From: Euryodendron excelsum
Lineage: Eukaryota > Streptophyta > Magnoliopsida > Ericales > Pentaphylacaceae
Direction of reading: 5' to 3'
Assembly: GCA_033060915.1 (NCBI GenBank)
Contig: CM065396.1
Span: 8,015,501-8,079,500, forward strand
Length of the DNA stretch: 64,000 bases
Positions 1 to 13,071 of this stretch are shown in pieces. A program made the position numbers and the translations under genes. The notes beneath the pieces are model-generated. The model searched no databases and had not been told where the DNA came from. It worked only from the letters and a program-made list of their open reading frames with translations. Position 1 is the first letter of the stretch; every line of letters begins with the position of its first letter.

Positions 1-3000
1 GAAGACCGAAGATGAGCCCTCGAAGATTAAGACTGAAGTGAAGTGAAGACCAAAGAAAAGCAAGGCACGCAAAATAAACAAGACACAAGGTAAGCTTTCG
101 TTTTACATTTCTGCACTCCCCCCTCTCTTTTCTCTCTCCTAACCCACTTGGGTTTTCTCTATTTTAATCCCATATCTCTTTCCCCCCCCCCCCTTTCTTT
201 GCATGCTTGAAACAAAGGGATTCCCGGTCCATGTGTAGGATTGGACTATTGGAGAGTCACCGTGTCAGGGGCTTTCCTTTAGGCTAACCGGAGACCACAT
301 GGGTTCGCCCCCTTGATTATGTGGTGAAGCCTTAACCTTGTATGTTCACGACCCCAAATTTGTATTGTGCATATCATTACCTTGCATCTTCCAAAAATTG
401 TTTTCAAATTCGTTTTCAAAATTTGCATTAAACTTGTTTTCAAAATTGCATCAAAATCTCCTTTTTCAACACTTGTTTTTAAAATCACAATCCTAGGGTG
501 ATTCTAGTCTTTTCATGGCTAGGGTTGCTTTAGGAAAGTGTTACATTAAAAGCGACTTTTATGGTCCATATTATCAAATCTTATTGTTTTCAAAACCACT
601 GTCTTAAAGTGGTTCTAACCTTCTTGTGGTTAGAATCGCTTTAGGAAAGTGAGACGTTTTTATACTTTTAAAAAAAATTTTCTTTTCAAAAGTCTCTCTT
701 CCTAAAAATCTCTTTTTCAACATACTTTCCTAAAATTCTCATTTCCAAAGTTGTTTTCAAAAACTCCCTCCACAAATCTATTTTCCAAAACTTCCCTTTT
801 TAAACTCCTTTCCAAAATACTTTCCCCAAAATCCACTTTCTAAAAACGTTCCCTAAAAATCTTTCCAGAACCTCTCTCCAACAATCTTCCATCAAAAATC
901 TTTCTAAAAACTCTCTTCCCAAAATCTTCCTTCTAGAAACTTCCCTCTAGGATTTTCCTTCTAAAGACTTGTTTCCAAAAACACACTTTTCAAAAACTCC
1001 TTTTTTTAAAATCTCTTTCCAAAAACTCTATCTTCAAAATTCACTTTCCAAAAACTCCTCTCTAGGATTCCCTTCTCAAAATCTTCGTTTCTAAAAACTC
1101 ACTTTCCAAGAATCCTTTTTCTTGGTGCCCAAGTCAAACCCTAGAACCCACAATTAGGAAACCCTAATTTTCTTTCCAAAAACATGGTTTTCAAACTTGC
1201 TTTAAAACCTAGGTTTTCAAAACCTCTTGTTTTCTACATCAAAACTATACATGTTTCCAAAACCTCTTTTCTACGTCAAAACTATAGCCTTCCAAATTTA
1301 GGTTTTCTAAAACTTCCTCTTTCCAAATTTTTGTCAAATCAAATCTTTGATTTAGGAAACCTAATCCAATCTCCTGTTTAGGAAACTAGATCCAATCCTC
1401 CATTTTTGGAAACAAAATCAAACATTCTCTTTTAGAAACAAAATCTAATCCCTTACTTTAGGAAATAGGAATCTTAACCCTTCTTAATCCAAATCTTTCC
1501 TAATTCAACTTCTTCCTAATCTTCTACCTTCCTAAATCTTAAGTTTCCTAGAACTTTCAAATCTTTCCTTAAACGTTAAGTTTCCACATCTTTCTTAATT
1601 CAACCCTTTCCTAATTCTACCCCTTTTCAAATCTTAACTTTCCAAATATTAAACTTTCTACATTTCAAATCTTTCCAAATTCAAAACTTTCTAAATTCAA
1701 AACTTTCTTAAGTTAAACCTTTCTAAACTTCCAAACTTTCTAAATTCTAAACTTTTCTAAACTTCAAATCTTTCCAAATCTAAAGCTTTCCGAACTCAAA
1801 ACTTTTTTATTTTCAAAACTTCTTTGTTTTCTAAACTTTTCAATTTTCAAAACTTCCCTATTTCAAAACATTCCAAATTCAAAACTTTCCTAAGTTGAAA
1901 CTTTCCTAATTCAAAACTTTCATAAGTTAAAACTTTCTTAATTCAAACCTTTCCTATTTCAAAACTTTCCTAAAACAAAACCTTTCATTTTTCAAACCTT
2001 CCCTAAGATGAAACTTTCCTATTTTCAAACCTCCATAATTCGAACCTTTCCTAATTCGAGTCTTTCCTAAATCCAACCTTTCCAAATCTTTCAAGTCCAA
2101 CATTCGAGTCAAATTTTTTCTAAATTTCTTCCAAGTCAAATCTTTCCTAAGTCTAGGTTTCTTAAACCTCCATCTTTCCAAAATAAGTCTAAATCTTTCT
2201 TCCAAGTTCTATCTTTTCAAATCAAAATCCAATCTCTTCAATTCCAAAATTCTAAATTCCAATTTCCAATCTTCTATTCTAAATTCAAATCAAATCCTTT
2301 TTACAATCAAAATTTCTCTTTTCCAAATCAACTTTTCTATTCTCAATCGGACTCTTGTCCGAACTATGATTGACCTGATTCCTCCAAAAGGATACGTAGG
2401 CAACCCTATGGGTGCGGTCACAACATTTTTCAAATTTCAAATTCCATAACATTTTTTCAAATTTCTATTTCTACAACTTCTTTCCAATCTCCAATTCTAC
2501 AACTTTCTTCAAGTTTCCAATTTCATGATCTATTTCTATTTTCAATCTTCAATTTCAATTTCCAAAACCTTTTTTCCAAATTCAAGCTTCTATCTATTTC
2601 TTTTCAAATCAAATCAAATCAAATTCTTTTCAAATCTATTTCCAAATCAAGTCTCTTTTCTTGCACTTGCATATCATGCGTCATGTTAGTTTCTTTTCAA
2701 ACATTGTTTTTCAAAGTGGATAGGATTGGACATTAGTTAGTTGAAGATTCTCATAGGTGAATCTAGGGTAGATTGACATGTAGGTACCAAAAGGGCGGGG
2801 TAGGGTGATGGTTTAGTGAGTCTTCCTTACACGTAACCAACCTCCGAACCTAGATCACCGTTTTCGAAAGACCAAAAGGAGTTATTTTTAAAAAAGGGCT
2901 AAATATTTTCCAAAGGTTGCCAAACAACCTGTTTTCTTAAAAACCCTCTCTTGAGGAGATATTTTCAAAATCATTTTCGAAAAACCCTAAGTGTAGTTTT

Positions 3001-3212
3001 CGGATTATGATTAGTTTTTAGGTGACCTAACTCACCTTAATCAAGTTAGGTGACGACTCCAAATCTTTTTCCAAAAGCCCTTTATTCAAATCTATTTTCA
3101 ATTCAAACCTAGTCGCACTCATTCTTCTAGGAGGGTGAGTTCTAACGAGAGAGTACAATATTTTTCCCGCTTGTGTGTGTATTCCTCAAGTGCGAAAAAT
3201 CTGGGCTCGATA
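1..3212 (+). repeat. Family-1 giant LTR G (right part), plus-strand orientation
   Basis: This stretch is the reverse complement of the TATA-distal two thirds of LTRs A and B (about 35.44-38.6 kb and 55.19-58.5 kb). It starts in the block with the GCGCGC-type segment and the 'ACATGGACCGG' block, passes through a long pyrimidine-rich degenerate repeat (about 660-2360, units like TTTCCTAATTCAAA), then the conserved islands at 2365-2420 and 2779-2808, and ends near 3212 with GGGCTCGATA, a decayed form of the family end GGGCGCGACA. Its promoter end lies left of the window. It contains no credible gene; the small ORFs here are shadows in low-complexity sequence. Confidence 0.8.
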
Positions 3213-5087
3213 GTATTCTCCTTTATATTTTGCCATTCCCACTCTTCTCGTCTCCCTCCTAGCCTACTTAGGCTATTCTTTATTTTAAACCTCCATCTTC
3301 TAACCCCCCCCCCCCCCCCCAAACTTGCTTGCATGCTTGAAACAAGTGAGCTTCTAGTTCATGCCTAAAGGAAAACTTTGTGAGAGCCACTGTGTAGGGA
3401 GATCTCTTATAAGTGTACTTTAAGATGATATGGCCTTAGAGCACGTTGTAATTTGGTGTGGCCTCTAGCCTTGTATGATTTCATGACCCCTCTTTTGCAT
3501 ATGGTTACTATATTCATGTTTTGCATGCTTGACTCCATTTTCATGTTTATCATCATTTTTCAAAAACCTACACTATCTCTATTTCTATATCATTCTCAAA
3601 TTCCATATTCAGGTGGTTTCTTAAAAATGGTTCTAAGAGTTGATTCCTTAAAGACTAGGTCAACTCTCAATTTTCACATCCTACAGAACCCTCCTTAAGT
3701 CCCTTGACCTCATTTTGCATCATTGCATTTTAGTACCTTCAAGTTACATTAAAACGGTTCTCAAAGCTTGTATTTCACTTTGATTTTCAAAGTTTTGCTC
3801 TCTTGAGTTTTATGGTTGAAATGGTCTTTATGGAACCCTCCTTTGAGTATTCTCTTCATTTATTAACCATAGGAACCCTAGCTCACTAGAGTGATTTTCT
3901 ACACCCCAAAAGTCATTTTCAAAACAAACTTCTTCAATAAGGGTTGTCAAAAGTTCATTCACTTTAATTTGCATAAAAATTATTTTTCAAAACTACCATC
4001 TTCATCTTGATTTTTAGAAGTATTGCTCTCTTGAATATTGTCGTCAGAATAGTCCCATGGAGTCCTCTTTGGAGTGATTTCACTCAAATCAACCATATGA
4101 ACCCTTCCTCTTTAGAGTGGTTTTCAACATTTTAAAAGTGGTTTTCCAAAACCTCATTTCAAAAAATAATTTTTAAAGGTTCATTCTCTTTAGTTTTCAA
4201 TCAAAGGATTCTTCAAAACTATCTATTCAATATTGATTTTTACAAGTTTTACTCTATTGAGTAAGTGGTTGAAATGGTTCCAAGGCAACCCTCTCTTGAG
4301 TGGTTTTCAAATACCAACCATATGACCTAACACTCACTTGACTGGTTTTCATAAAATGGTTTTCAAAAGACACTTTCAAGTTTCGTGCAAAGAGCCACCT
4401 TTCCAAAAACCACTAGGTCCAAACCCTAGTTCAAAACCACATTTCCAAAACCACTAGATCCCAACCCTAGTTCAAAATCACCTTTCAAAACCCTAGGCTA
4501 ACTTCACCCTAGTTGTCCAAACCCAAGGTTAGCTTGACCCTAGTTGTCCAAACCCTAGGTTAAGTTAACCCTATGTCACCTTAACACTAAGTTAACGTAA
4601 CCCAAGTTAGTTAACCCTAAGTCACCTTAACCCTAGGTTAACCTAACTTTAGTTAGTTAACTCTAGGTCAATCTAACCCTATGTCAACCAAACCCTATAT
4701 TAACCTAACCTTAGTTAGTTAACCCTTGGTCACCTTAACCCTAGGTTAGCCTAACCCAAGTTAGTTAACCTTAGGTTATCCCAACCAAGGTTAGTAAGCT
4801 TCAAGGTTCCAATTTAAAGACCCATTTTCAAATAATCTTTCAATTCAAAAACCATTTTCATAGTATGTCCTCAAAAACATCCTACTCGCTTGAGTTTTCA
4901 AAAATTAATTCCAAAATACTTTTAAATGTTACATACTCTATCCTAAAATGTTTTTAAGGGCTCTCTCAAACTTGCCCCGACTAAAATGGCTAGACAATTA
5001 ATATTTTTTAAAAACTATTTTCAAGATGTTTTAAAAAACTCACAACCCCAAAGTGTGGCTAACCCTTTAGGGTTAAGGATTCCAAGG
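3213..5087 (+). repeat. Family-2 giant LTR F, first part
   Basis: Reverse-complement homology to LTRs D and C (matching D from about 7712 down to 6176). Includes the poly-C tract at 3305-3320, the 30-bp 'AACCTAGGGTTGG'-type tandem repeat in opposite orientation (about 4420-4800) and ends at ATTCCAAGG, where solo LTR D is inserted. The homology resumes at 9817 without loss, so F was one LTR before D arrived. LTR G interrupts or truncates it on the left. Confidence 0.8.
5083..5087. repeat. Target-site duplication, left of LTR D
   Basis: CAAGG lies directly left of LTR D and CAAGA directly right of it (9817-9821), a 4/5 match. Five base pairs is the usual duplication for gypsy integration. Confidence 0.65.
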
Positions 5088-6410
5088 CGTCGCGCCCCGA
5101 TTTTTAGGACCAAGTCCTTTCGTCTCGGGAAAAACAAGGAACTCTGTCATTAGAACTCATCCTCTTGGAGGGACGAGTGCGACTAGGTCTAAATTAAAAA
5201 TTTATTTGGTTAAGGGCTTTTTAGAAAAAAAGGAGTTACCACTTAACTTGATGAAGTTGAGTTAGGGCACCTAAAACTAAGCATAATCCGAAGATTAAGC
5301 TTGGGGTTTTTGAAAAAGGTTTTTTGAAAATACTTCTTTAAGAGAGGGTTTTTAAGAAAAATAGGTTGTTTGGCAACCTTTGAGAATATTAAAGCCCTTT
5401 TTGAAAAATAACTCCATTTGGTCTTTCGAAAATAGAAATCTATGGTCCGGGGGTTGGTTACGTGTAGGGAAGATATCCTAAGATTACCCCGCCCTTTCGG
5501 TACCTACATGTCTAATCACCATTTGTTCACTCAATAGAATAACCAGTTACCATTATCCACTTAATATCCACTTTGGAAATTTTTGAAAATGGGGTTTAGT
5601 CATCACTTTTAAGATAAATGATGCAGGATGCAAGTCTAGAGAAAAAATGTTTGAAAACATGGAAGCTTTGAGGGATTTTGAAATAGAAACTTTGAATTGA
5701 TAGAAATTTTTGAAAAGGGGGTTGGAGTTGAAATGGAAGTTTTAACCGCACCATTTTAGGTTGCCTACGTATCTCATTTGATGAAAATCAGGTCATTCGT
5801 AGTTTGGGTAAGAGCCCAATGGAAAATAGGCGCATTAGGGCCTTTGGAAAGTTTTGAAGACACTTTGAGGTCTTAGGAAAAGTTGGAAAACACTTTGTGG
5901 TCGTTGTAGAGAGAGAACTTGAGAGTTTTGATTTGAAATCGAATAGTGGAGTGTTTTGAAATAGAACTTTGAAACTCTCGAAAGAGAGTTTTGAAGTGTT
6001 TTGAAATGCTTTTGGAACAACTCAAGAGAGCTTTGAAAATGTTTTGAAGTGTACTTTTGAAAACCTTGGAGGTATGATTTTAGAGTGTTTTAATAAACTT
6101 GTCTTAGAAAAGCTTTTGAAAGTGGATTGTGGAACCCTAATTTGGACAACCTTGGAGGTTGTTCTTGATATATCACTTCCATTTGGAATCCTTAACCATA
6201 AAAGGGGTAGGGACACCTTAGGGTTGTGAGTTCCTGAAGATATTTTCTAAAATAATTTAAAGATAGAGTGTAAGAGCATTTGAAACAGGTATGGAGTTGG
6301 CTTTTGAAATCTCAAGAGTGTTGGAGGTTTTGGAAAAATGTGTTATGAGAATAGTTTTAAATTGAGAGATTATTTAGAAATGAGTCTATAAGTTGGAACC
6401 TTGAAGTATA

Positions 6411-6733
6411 CTAACCTAGGTTGGGTTGGCCTAAGGTTAGGGGTGACCTAAGTTTAACCAACTTGGGTTAGGTTAACCTAGAGTTAAGGTGATCTGGGGT
6501 TAATCAACTAGGGTTTGGTCAACCTATGGTTAAGGAGACCTAGGGTTAACTAACTCGGGTTAGGTTAACCTAGGGTTGACAACTAGGGTCAAGTTAACCT
6601 AGGGTTGGATAACTATGGTCAAGTTAACCTAGGGTTGGACAACTAGGGTCAAGTTAACATAGGATTGGTCAAATAGGGTCAAGTTAACCTAGGGTTGGAC
6701 AACTAGGGTCAAGTTAACCTAGGGTTGGATTCG
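6411..6733. repeat. 30-bp tandem repeat in LTR D
   Basis: Degenerate tandem units of about 30 bp, core AACTAGGGTCAAGTTAACCT, six or more copies. The same array lies in LTR C (27793-28090) and, inverted, in LTR F (about 4420-4800). It lies downstream of the TATA box in the transcript direction, so it would be in the RNA leader. Confidence 0.75.
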
Positions 6734-7981
6734 AAGATGGTTTTGAAAGGTGGTTTTATGCATTTTTTAAAAGAGTTTTGGAAAATAAATCATGTCATGT
6801 AAAGGGACCTTGGTAGACAACCCTTTTGAAGATCATTTCCATGAAAATTTGACTTTAGCCAAGAATATGGTTTATATGGTTGGTGCTTGAAAACCATTCC
6901 AAAGAAGGTTTTCTTAGGGCCATTATAACCTTTATCTTGACAAGAGTGGGGATTTCAAAAGTCAACATAATGATGACAACTTTTGGGAAACCATTTTAAA
7001 TGCAAAGATGGAGAGAACAAATCTTTGAAAACCAGTTTAAAGGAAACCATTCCAACAAGTTAGGGTTTCTATGGCCAATGTAAAGAGAGACCACTCGAGA
7101 GAGGGTTCCATGGGACCAATCCAACCACTAAACTTGAGAGAATAGAACCCTTGGGAATTAGAGAGTTTGAAAATTATTTTTATGTAAGTTGGAATGCAAA
7201 GATGCAAAAGTGGGACTTAGGGGTTAATGGGGGATTTACTAAGGCAAGATTTATTAGAGTATCATCCTAAACTTTAAGGGACTAACTTTTAGAACCATTT
7301 TGAAGGGAATATTAAGCTTGAAAATGGCATGGAAACAAGAATAGTGTAAGTTTTGAAAAGCATGATTACAAACATGAAAATAAAGCCAAGCACACAAAAC
7401 ATAAATAAGATAGTAATATGCAAAGGGGGTCATGAATCTATACAAGGCTTTAGGCTACACCACATAATCAGGGGCTCCAAGGCTATACAATCTTAAGGTA
7501 GGCTAGTGAGAGATCTCTACCATCTTAAGGTAGGCTAGTGAGAGATCTCTCTACACGGTGGCTCTCACTAGCTTTCCCCTAGGCATGAACTAAGAGCCCT
7601 TTTGCTTCAAGCATGCAAGAAAGGTGGGTAGAAGATGGGGATTAAGAAAGAGAATAGCCTAAATAGGCTAGAAGGGAGAAGAGAGGAGTGGGGGAAGACA
7701 AGAATGTAAAAGAAATACCACCTTTTACCTTTAATATACTTGTAATCTTCTATGGATGTCTTGACTCGAGCTTGGAGGGCTTTAAGTGTGCTTGAGGGGT
7801 TGGAATGAGGTGTTCTGTGGTGTAGAAGGTTATGTAGGTGAAGTGTATTGGTTAGGGGAATGTAAAATCTAGCCTAAGTGTTTGAGAGGTGTGATGTATA
7901 TAGGATTTTGAGGTTCTGAAGCAGTTTCTGCAGAGCTTTGCTTCAATTTTCAATTCTAGAATATACAAAGGAGGAGGCCTA

Positions 7982-7989
7982 TATTTATA
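7982..7989 (-). promoter_or_regulatory. TATA box of LTR D
   Basis: TATAAATA on the minus strand. The same octamer is at the homologous place in LTRs C, A and B, always just downstream (minus strand) of the palindrome array. Confidence 0.65.
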
Positions 7990-8008
7990 GGCAATCTGGG
8001 AGAAGCTT

Positions 8009-8182
8009 GGCGCATGTAGCACATGCGCCTGACCAAAATTTGCCCTAACGCATGTAGCACATGCACCGGTATTGTTCCATTGCTAGAATGCCATGTGGCA
8101 CCCATTGTACTAGCTAAATCCTAACGGTTGATCGAACTTTGGTCAATTTGATTAAAATCTGGGTGCATGTAGCATACGCTCT
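8009..8182. promoter_or_regulatory. Palindrome array upstream of the LTR D TATA box
   Basis: A perfect 21-bp palindrome at 8009-8029 (arms GGCGCATGT and ACATGCGCC, centre AGC), a second centred at 8057, a decayed one centred near 8095 (TGCCATGTGGCA) and another centred near 8172. The centres fall on a 38-bp register (8019, 8057, 8095, then 77 bp on). Confidence 0.7.
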
Positions 8183-9298
8183 GTCACCGGGAGTGTTCGT
8201 TTAAACTTTGCTTCAATAATTGAGCCAACTGGGAAGGTTTCGAAGGAATCGGTTGCATCCACGGTGTTCTCCTAGGGTTTCTCGTGAACTTTCATGTTTT
8301 TGAAAAGTTCAAATGGTGTTCGGAAGTGTGAGATATCATCTCGGGAAGTATACATAAAATTGCATCTCTGTGGAGCGTCTATGATATGCTCTGCGGGGGT
8401 TCAGAAGTAGCGGTTTTTGTGTCGCATGATCGGGGCCTTCGGGAAGTGACCTTTCCGATCGGACCTTACAGATGGAAAGTAATCTGGAAATGCTTTCGGA
8501 AATTCACTAATTTACGCATTTCTTAAGTCGTTTGACTGTGCGTTTTAATCAAAATATTAGAGAAAAAGTCAACCTTGGCGGAGCGTCTATGAGACGCTCC
8601 AGGGGTTGCCGAAAGTAGTAGTTTTCAAACCACGCGATGAGGAGCTTCGGGAAGCGATCTATTTGATCAAGCCATATCGATGGAGAGACCTATGGGCGAG
8701 CTTATGGGAAGTCCTTGGTTTATGCATTTCTCAAGTCATTTGACGGTACGTTATAACTAGGGAATCGAAAGAAAAGGCAATTTTGGCAGAGCATCTACGA
8801 GACGCTCTAGGGAACTTTTATCGAGTCAGGGGTATTTAGTGTCATAAGGTCCTTCTTAGGTTAAATGAGGGTGTATGACAAGTCCCACCATTCAAAATCC
8901 TAGGACTGGTGTTGTTTCAGGGCGCGTTTGGGTTGTTAGGGGCAAAATGGTCATTTTAACTAGGTATAGTTGGAAATGGTTAGGAATGGATCGGAGTGTC
9001 ATGTTAAGTCTGCCGGGTTATTCTGGGATGATCCCGGGAGAGTCTTTCACCACTCGGTGGGATTTGGGCAGTGCTGGGGCGTTTAGGGGTAAAACCGTCA
9101 TTTTAAGCGGAGTTAGCGAGAATGGGACCGGAATTGGACCAAATGGTATGCGGAGGATGCCTAACTACTTAGTAGCACTTTGGAAGGGTGGACTTACTGT
9201 TTTGAGGGATTTTAAACTTTCTTGAAACATGCCTAATGGCCCAAGGGGCAAGTTTGGTCATTTTTCATCGAGTCGGGCTGGTAGGCGCCGGTGTTAAC

Positions 9299-9640
9299 CT
9301 AGGTGTTGGTTCCCTAGACTGCCCGGTCTTAGAAAATTACCTGTGCGGTATTGGTCCCTAAGACTGCCCGGTCTCAAAGAGCTACTTGTAGGGTGTTGTT
9401 GGTTTTTTAGAACGCCTGGTCTCAGAAAGCTACCCGTGATGATGGTGTTGGTCTCCGAAAACGCCTAGTTTTGGGAAACTACGAAATGACGGACGTTCTA
9501 CATTGGCAGGCTAGCAAGCAATAGAAATGAACAGCTTAGAATTTGATAAGGTGTTGGTTCCCGAGATCGCCCGATCTCGGAGAGCTACCTAGATGGCGTT
9601 GGTTCCCGAGATCGCCCGGTCCTAGAAAGCTGCCTGGAAT
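9299..9640. repeat. U3 hairpin repeats in LTR D
   Basis: Degenerate repeats of about 55-60 bp with the pattern GTTGGTTCCCGAGATCGC and an inverted-repeat core (GAGATCG / CGATCTC), followed by AGCTACC. Homologous to 30790-31100 in LTR C. Confidence 0.6.
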
Positions 9641-9816
9641 GCCTAGGGGCATGATGGTGTTTATGGCTTCAGTAGGACCTTGTTGGCCCGTGAAGCAACT
9701 AGTTGATTGGATTGGAGTTTGAAAGACCCGTCTTAGGCTTGCATGTATTGTGATATTTGAAAACTAGGTCCGGTCGGGCCGGAGATTGCCGAGCAGGCAA
9801 AATTGGGATTCTTACA

Positions 9817-11304
9817 CAAGAGAAGGTGATACATTAAATACAACCTTTAAAGTTTTCTATATTATGGTTCCACAACTCTAAGTGTTTTCAAAAGCTCTTT
9901 TTAAAAATATTGATTTTCAAACATCACATTCTTGAAGCAACCCTAATCCTTCTATGGTTAGGATTGTTAAAGTATAAGTGAGATATGCAAGAAGGGTTTT
10001 ATAACTCAAAAGTTTCAAAAAACCAATGGAAATTCTCTAGCCCCTTTTCTAACCACGTTTTCCAAATCTCATAGCCTTAAAGGAGTTTAGTTCCCACATA
10101 ACTAATCTCTCAAAGGCAATGAAACATTCATCATGCTACCTTTCATAAGGTACACAAAAACGGTTTTCAAAAGCCTTTCCAAGGCAAGTTCACAAGAATC
10201 TTTTCCAATCCAAACTCCATTTCTAAGATTTTAAAAACAAGAACACTCCAACACTCCCTTAAGTGACTTCAAAAACCTTTAATCAAGCTTCAAAAAACAT
10301 TTCTAAACCCCCTTGAGTTCTTTTCGAAAACTTTCCAAAAACCCTCTTGAGTTGTCTCAAAAACATTTCACAAACTCTTTTGAGTTAATTTCAAATCATC
10401 TTCAAACCCGATTTGAAAAACTCTGCAAATATCCCAAGTCATATTTCAAAGGCATTTTTCTAAACTCTCAAGTTCTTTTTTTCCAAAGACCTCAAAGTGT
10501 CTGCAAATTTTTCAAATATCTCAATGTGTCTTCAAAGCATTGCAAATGCCCCAATGTGCCTTTTTTCTATCAGGCCCTTTCCTAAACTACAAATGACCTG
10601 ATTCTCACCAAATGAAATACGTAGGCAACCTAAAATAGTATAGTCATAACCTTTATTTCAAGCCAAGTTTCCTTTTCAAAAGTTTCTATCAATTCAAAAT
10701 TCCTATCTCAAATCCCTTCAAAACTTTCATGTTTTCAAACATCTTTTACAGAACATACACCATGCATTATTCATCCAAAAAGTGATGACGAAACTCATTT
10801 TTCAAAATTCTAAAGTGGATATTAAATGGATAATAGTAACCGGTTATTCAAGTGAGTGAATTGAGGGTGATTAAACATGTAGGTACCAAAAGGGCGGGGT
10901 AGAATAATGATCTAGAATGTTTTCCCTACACATAATCAACCCCCGAACCATAAATTTCTAGTTTCAAAGACCAATCCGGAGTCATGTTTTCAAAAGGGCT
11001 TTAAAACATTTTAAAAGGTTGCTAAAAACCTCTTTTCCAAAAAGCCTTCTTAAGAAGGACACTTTCAAATTGATTTCGACGAACCTAAGTTTAGTCTTCG
11101 GATTATACTTAATTTTAGGTGACATAACACATCTTTAACTATAGTGAGTGGCGACTCCAAACTTTTTCCCAAAAGCCCTTGCTTGAGTCAATTTCAAGAT
11201 CAAACCTAGTCCCACTCGTTCTTCTAGGAGGATGAGTTCTAACGAGAGAATACCATGCTTTGTCCCGAGGTAAGAGAGCTTGGTTTAAAGACCGAGGTGC
11301 GACA
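9817..11304 (+). repeat. Family-2 giant LTR F, second part
   Basis: Continues LTR F from the point where D interrupts it; the D-homologous coordinate runs on from about 6176 downward. It begins with the target duplicate CAAGA, carries the two conserved islands (10583-10650 and about 10880-10910) and ends with GGTGCGACA, matching the family end GGGGCGCGACA. No primer-binding site follows, so it is not the start of an intact plus-strand element. Confidence 0.75.
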
Positions 11305-11740
11305 ATAAGCTTCCCAACACGTAACAAGATCCCCGAGCCTAGACCTGATAAAGCAGACCAACATGGAGTCAAACTATCAAGGGCCTTTCAAAACTGACAT
11401 AAATGCCTTTTTAAACTAATTAGAACCTTTCCAACTTGCATATCATGTTTTCAGCATTAAAACCATATTTTTAGCCTCCAAACTCATATTTGCGAAAACA
11501 CACTTTTTGGTGTCTTAGCACTCCTTAATTGTCAAGTGGCAACTCGAAAGCTTTTCCAAAACTAATGGCCCTTTTCAAATCAAATAAACCGTGTGAGACG
11601 AGAAAAAGACTCACGTATGGTCCAGAGTTAATCGAATCTCCAAGTCACATGAAAAATCCCATTCTAGGCTCTATCTCATTCACGAGATATTTAAGCGATA
11701 CAAAATCCGATTGTGACAAGCATCCATGAATTATTGTAGT
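11305..11740 (+). repeat. Diverged LTR end fragment H
   Basis: Weaker but colinear similarity to the last part of F: CACGTAAC, CCCCGAGCC, GGAGTC and AGTGGC(A/G)ACTC appear in the same order and orientation. It looks like an older LTR end of a third, more diverged family, into whose side F inserted. The right border is uncertain. Confidence 0.4.
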
Positions 11741-13071
11741 GTATCATCTAAAGACCTCTTGTGTGGAGGTTCGTATTAGTTTTGTGGTAGTGGTGGGCGT
11801 TGGTATTGATGCCCTTGTGGTTGGTATTGATTTGGATGGGCTTCATATTATGGTGGTTGTTGGTATTATTGGGGTGTTGAGTTACCATCATTCCTCCATT
11901 CTGAGATTCGAATGGTTCCTCCACCTCAAATTGTAGGTGGGTGCGTAAGGGTTCCCTTAACCATATTGGGTTGGTGTAAGTTTGTTAAATGGATTGACAA
12001 CATTGAATTGACCATGCAACACTTCCCTAAAGGATGAGATTGTGTGACACAAATCGATCCCATGCTCTATACTATCAGACACACTACATGTCGTTGTAGG
12101 CTCACTCGACGCCGAGGTGACCTTCATTTCTAGTGCTTCTAGTTTAGTAGTTATCATGTTAAGCTTAGCATTGATATATTATGTGTTCCTTAGTGGATAC
12201 ATGCCTCCTACTTATGGGGTGGTTCTAGATTCGGGATTTCTAGTCCTTGTCATGTCCTAATCTTTCACATTCTAGGCCATAAAGTCAAAAAAGTCAAAAG
12301 CTTCTACAGAGGCTTTATCACAGAATGACCCATTGCACATTGTCTCAACAAAACTCTTAAGTTATTGCGTTACTGCTAAATAGAAGATACTAATCAACCA
12401 CCAAGGTTCTAAACTGTAATGAGGACAATAATTTAAAATCTCTTTGTATCACTCCCAACATAGGTAGAAAGTTTATGTAATTGAGGAGTCAACTGGGAGA
12501 TTAGGCAACGAGTTGCCTTAGTGCGATGCTTTGGAAAATTGTTTTTTAGAAATTCAACCTACAATACGTCCCATGACATAATAGATCACAGCCTCAAAGA
12601 ATTAAGCCATATTTTGGCTACATCTTTCAAAGAGAATGGAAACAATTTAAGATGTAGTGTTTCAATAATGCAGGATCGATCTAGACACATAGTACACACA
12701 TCTTCAAATTCCTTGAGATGTGAATATGGATTCTCTAAATCCATGCCACTAAAATGCAAAATTAACTGGACCATGCCCAACTTAAGATTAAAACTATCAT
12801 GATTCTGGGGCAAGATGATGCAAGAATAAGGACTCTGCCTTTGAGGCTTAAGATACTCCCTGAATGTTTGGTGTGATGATGGTTCTGGTGGTTGCATTGC
12901 AGCACCAACATAAATACTCCTTTCACCCTCTGAGTTTTCTGCCATTCCAAAATCTAATGGTATCGATGAGATATCAGATGAAAATTTTATGGGCCTACAT
13001 GAATAAAAACTAGGTGTTGCTCTTAAGAGTCTACTTGATATGCCTATTTTCCAAACTGGCATGTAATGCAC
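11741..13071 (-). pseudogene. gag: Ty3/gypsy gag remnant
   Basis: Reading from 13071 downward, residues about 48-161 of the longest frame (12586-13071) resemble the capsid start of plant gypsy gag: 'FNLKLGMVQLILHFSGM', then 'HLKEFEDVC', then 'LFPFSLKDVAKIWL'. After a stop the homology goes on in broken form (QLTPQLHKL-like, an 'MCNG'-like stretch, a 12157-11957 piece) to a region reading like the 'NPYAPTYNLRWRNH' segment near 11890. Several TAG/TAA stops and shifts make it non-functional. It lies directly downstream of the PBS-like site and LTR at 13497-14592, so it is the 5' end of one minus-strand element. Protease and pol are missing; LTR material replaces them at 11740. Confidence 0.75.

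Larger units (their letters stand above)
5088..9816 (-). repeat. Solo LTR D (family 2, about 4.73 kb)
   Basis: A complete LTR of a minus-strand element. It starts (plus strand) CGTCGCGCCCC, with TG decayed to CG, and ends ATTCTTACA. It has the same order of parts as LTR C: conserved islands at about 5490-5520 and 5755-5812, 30-bp tandem repeats at 6411-6733, TATA box at 7982-7989, palindrome array at 8009-8182 and U3 hairpin repeats at 9299-9640. There is no internal retroelement DNA on either side; both flanks are LTR F, and a 5-bp duplication borders it. This is the signature of LTR-LTR recombination leaving a solo LTR. Confidence 0.85.

Noticed and set aside
4420..4800. Interstitial telomere-like sequence (many AACCCTA/CCCTAGG)
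   Set aside because: The unit is a degenerate 30-bp LTR repeat and not tandem TTTAGGG heptamers; the same array is in LTRs C and D.
12521..12802. Plus-strand 93-codon ORF
   Set aside because: Opposite strand of the gypsy gag remnant, which has recognisable capsid motifs.
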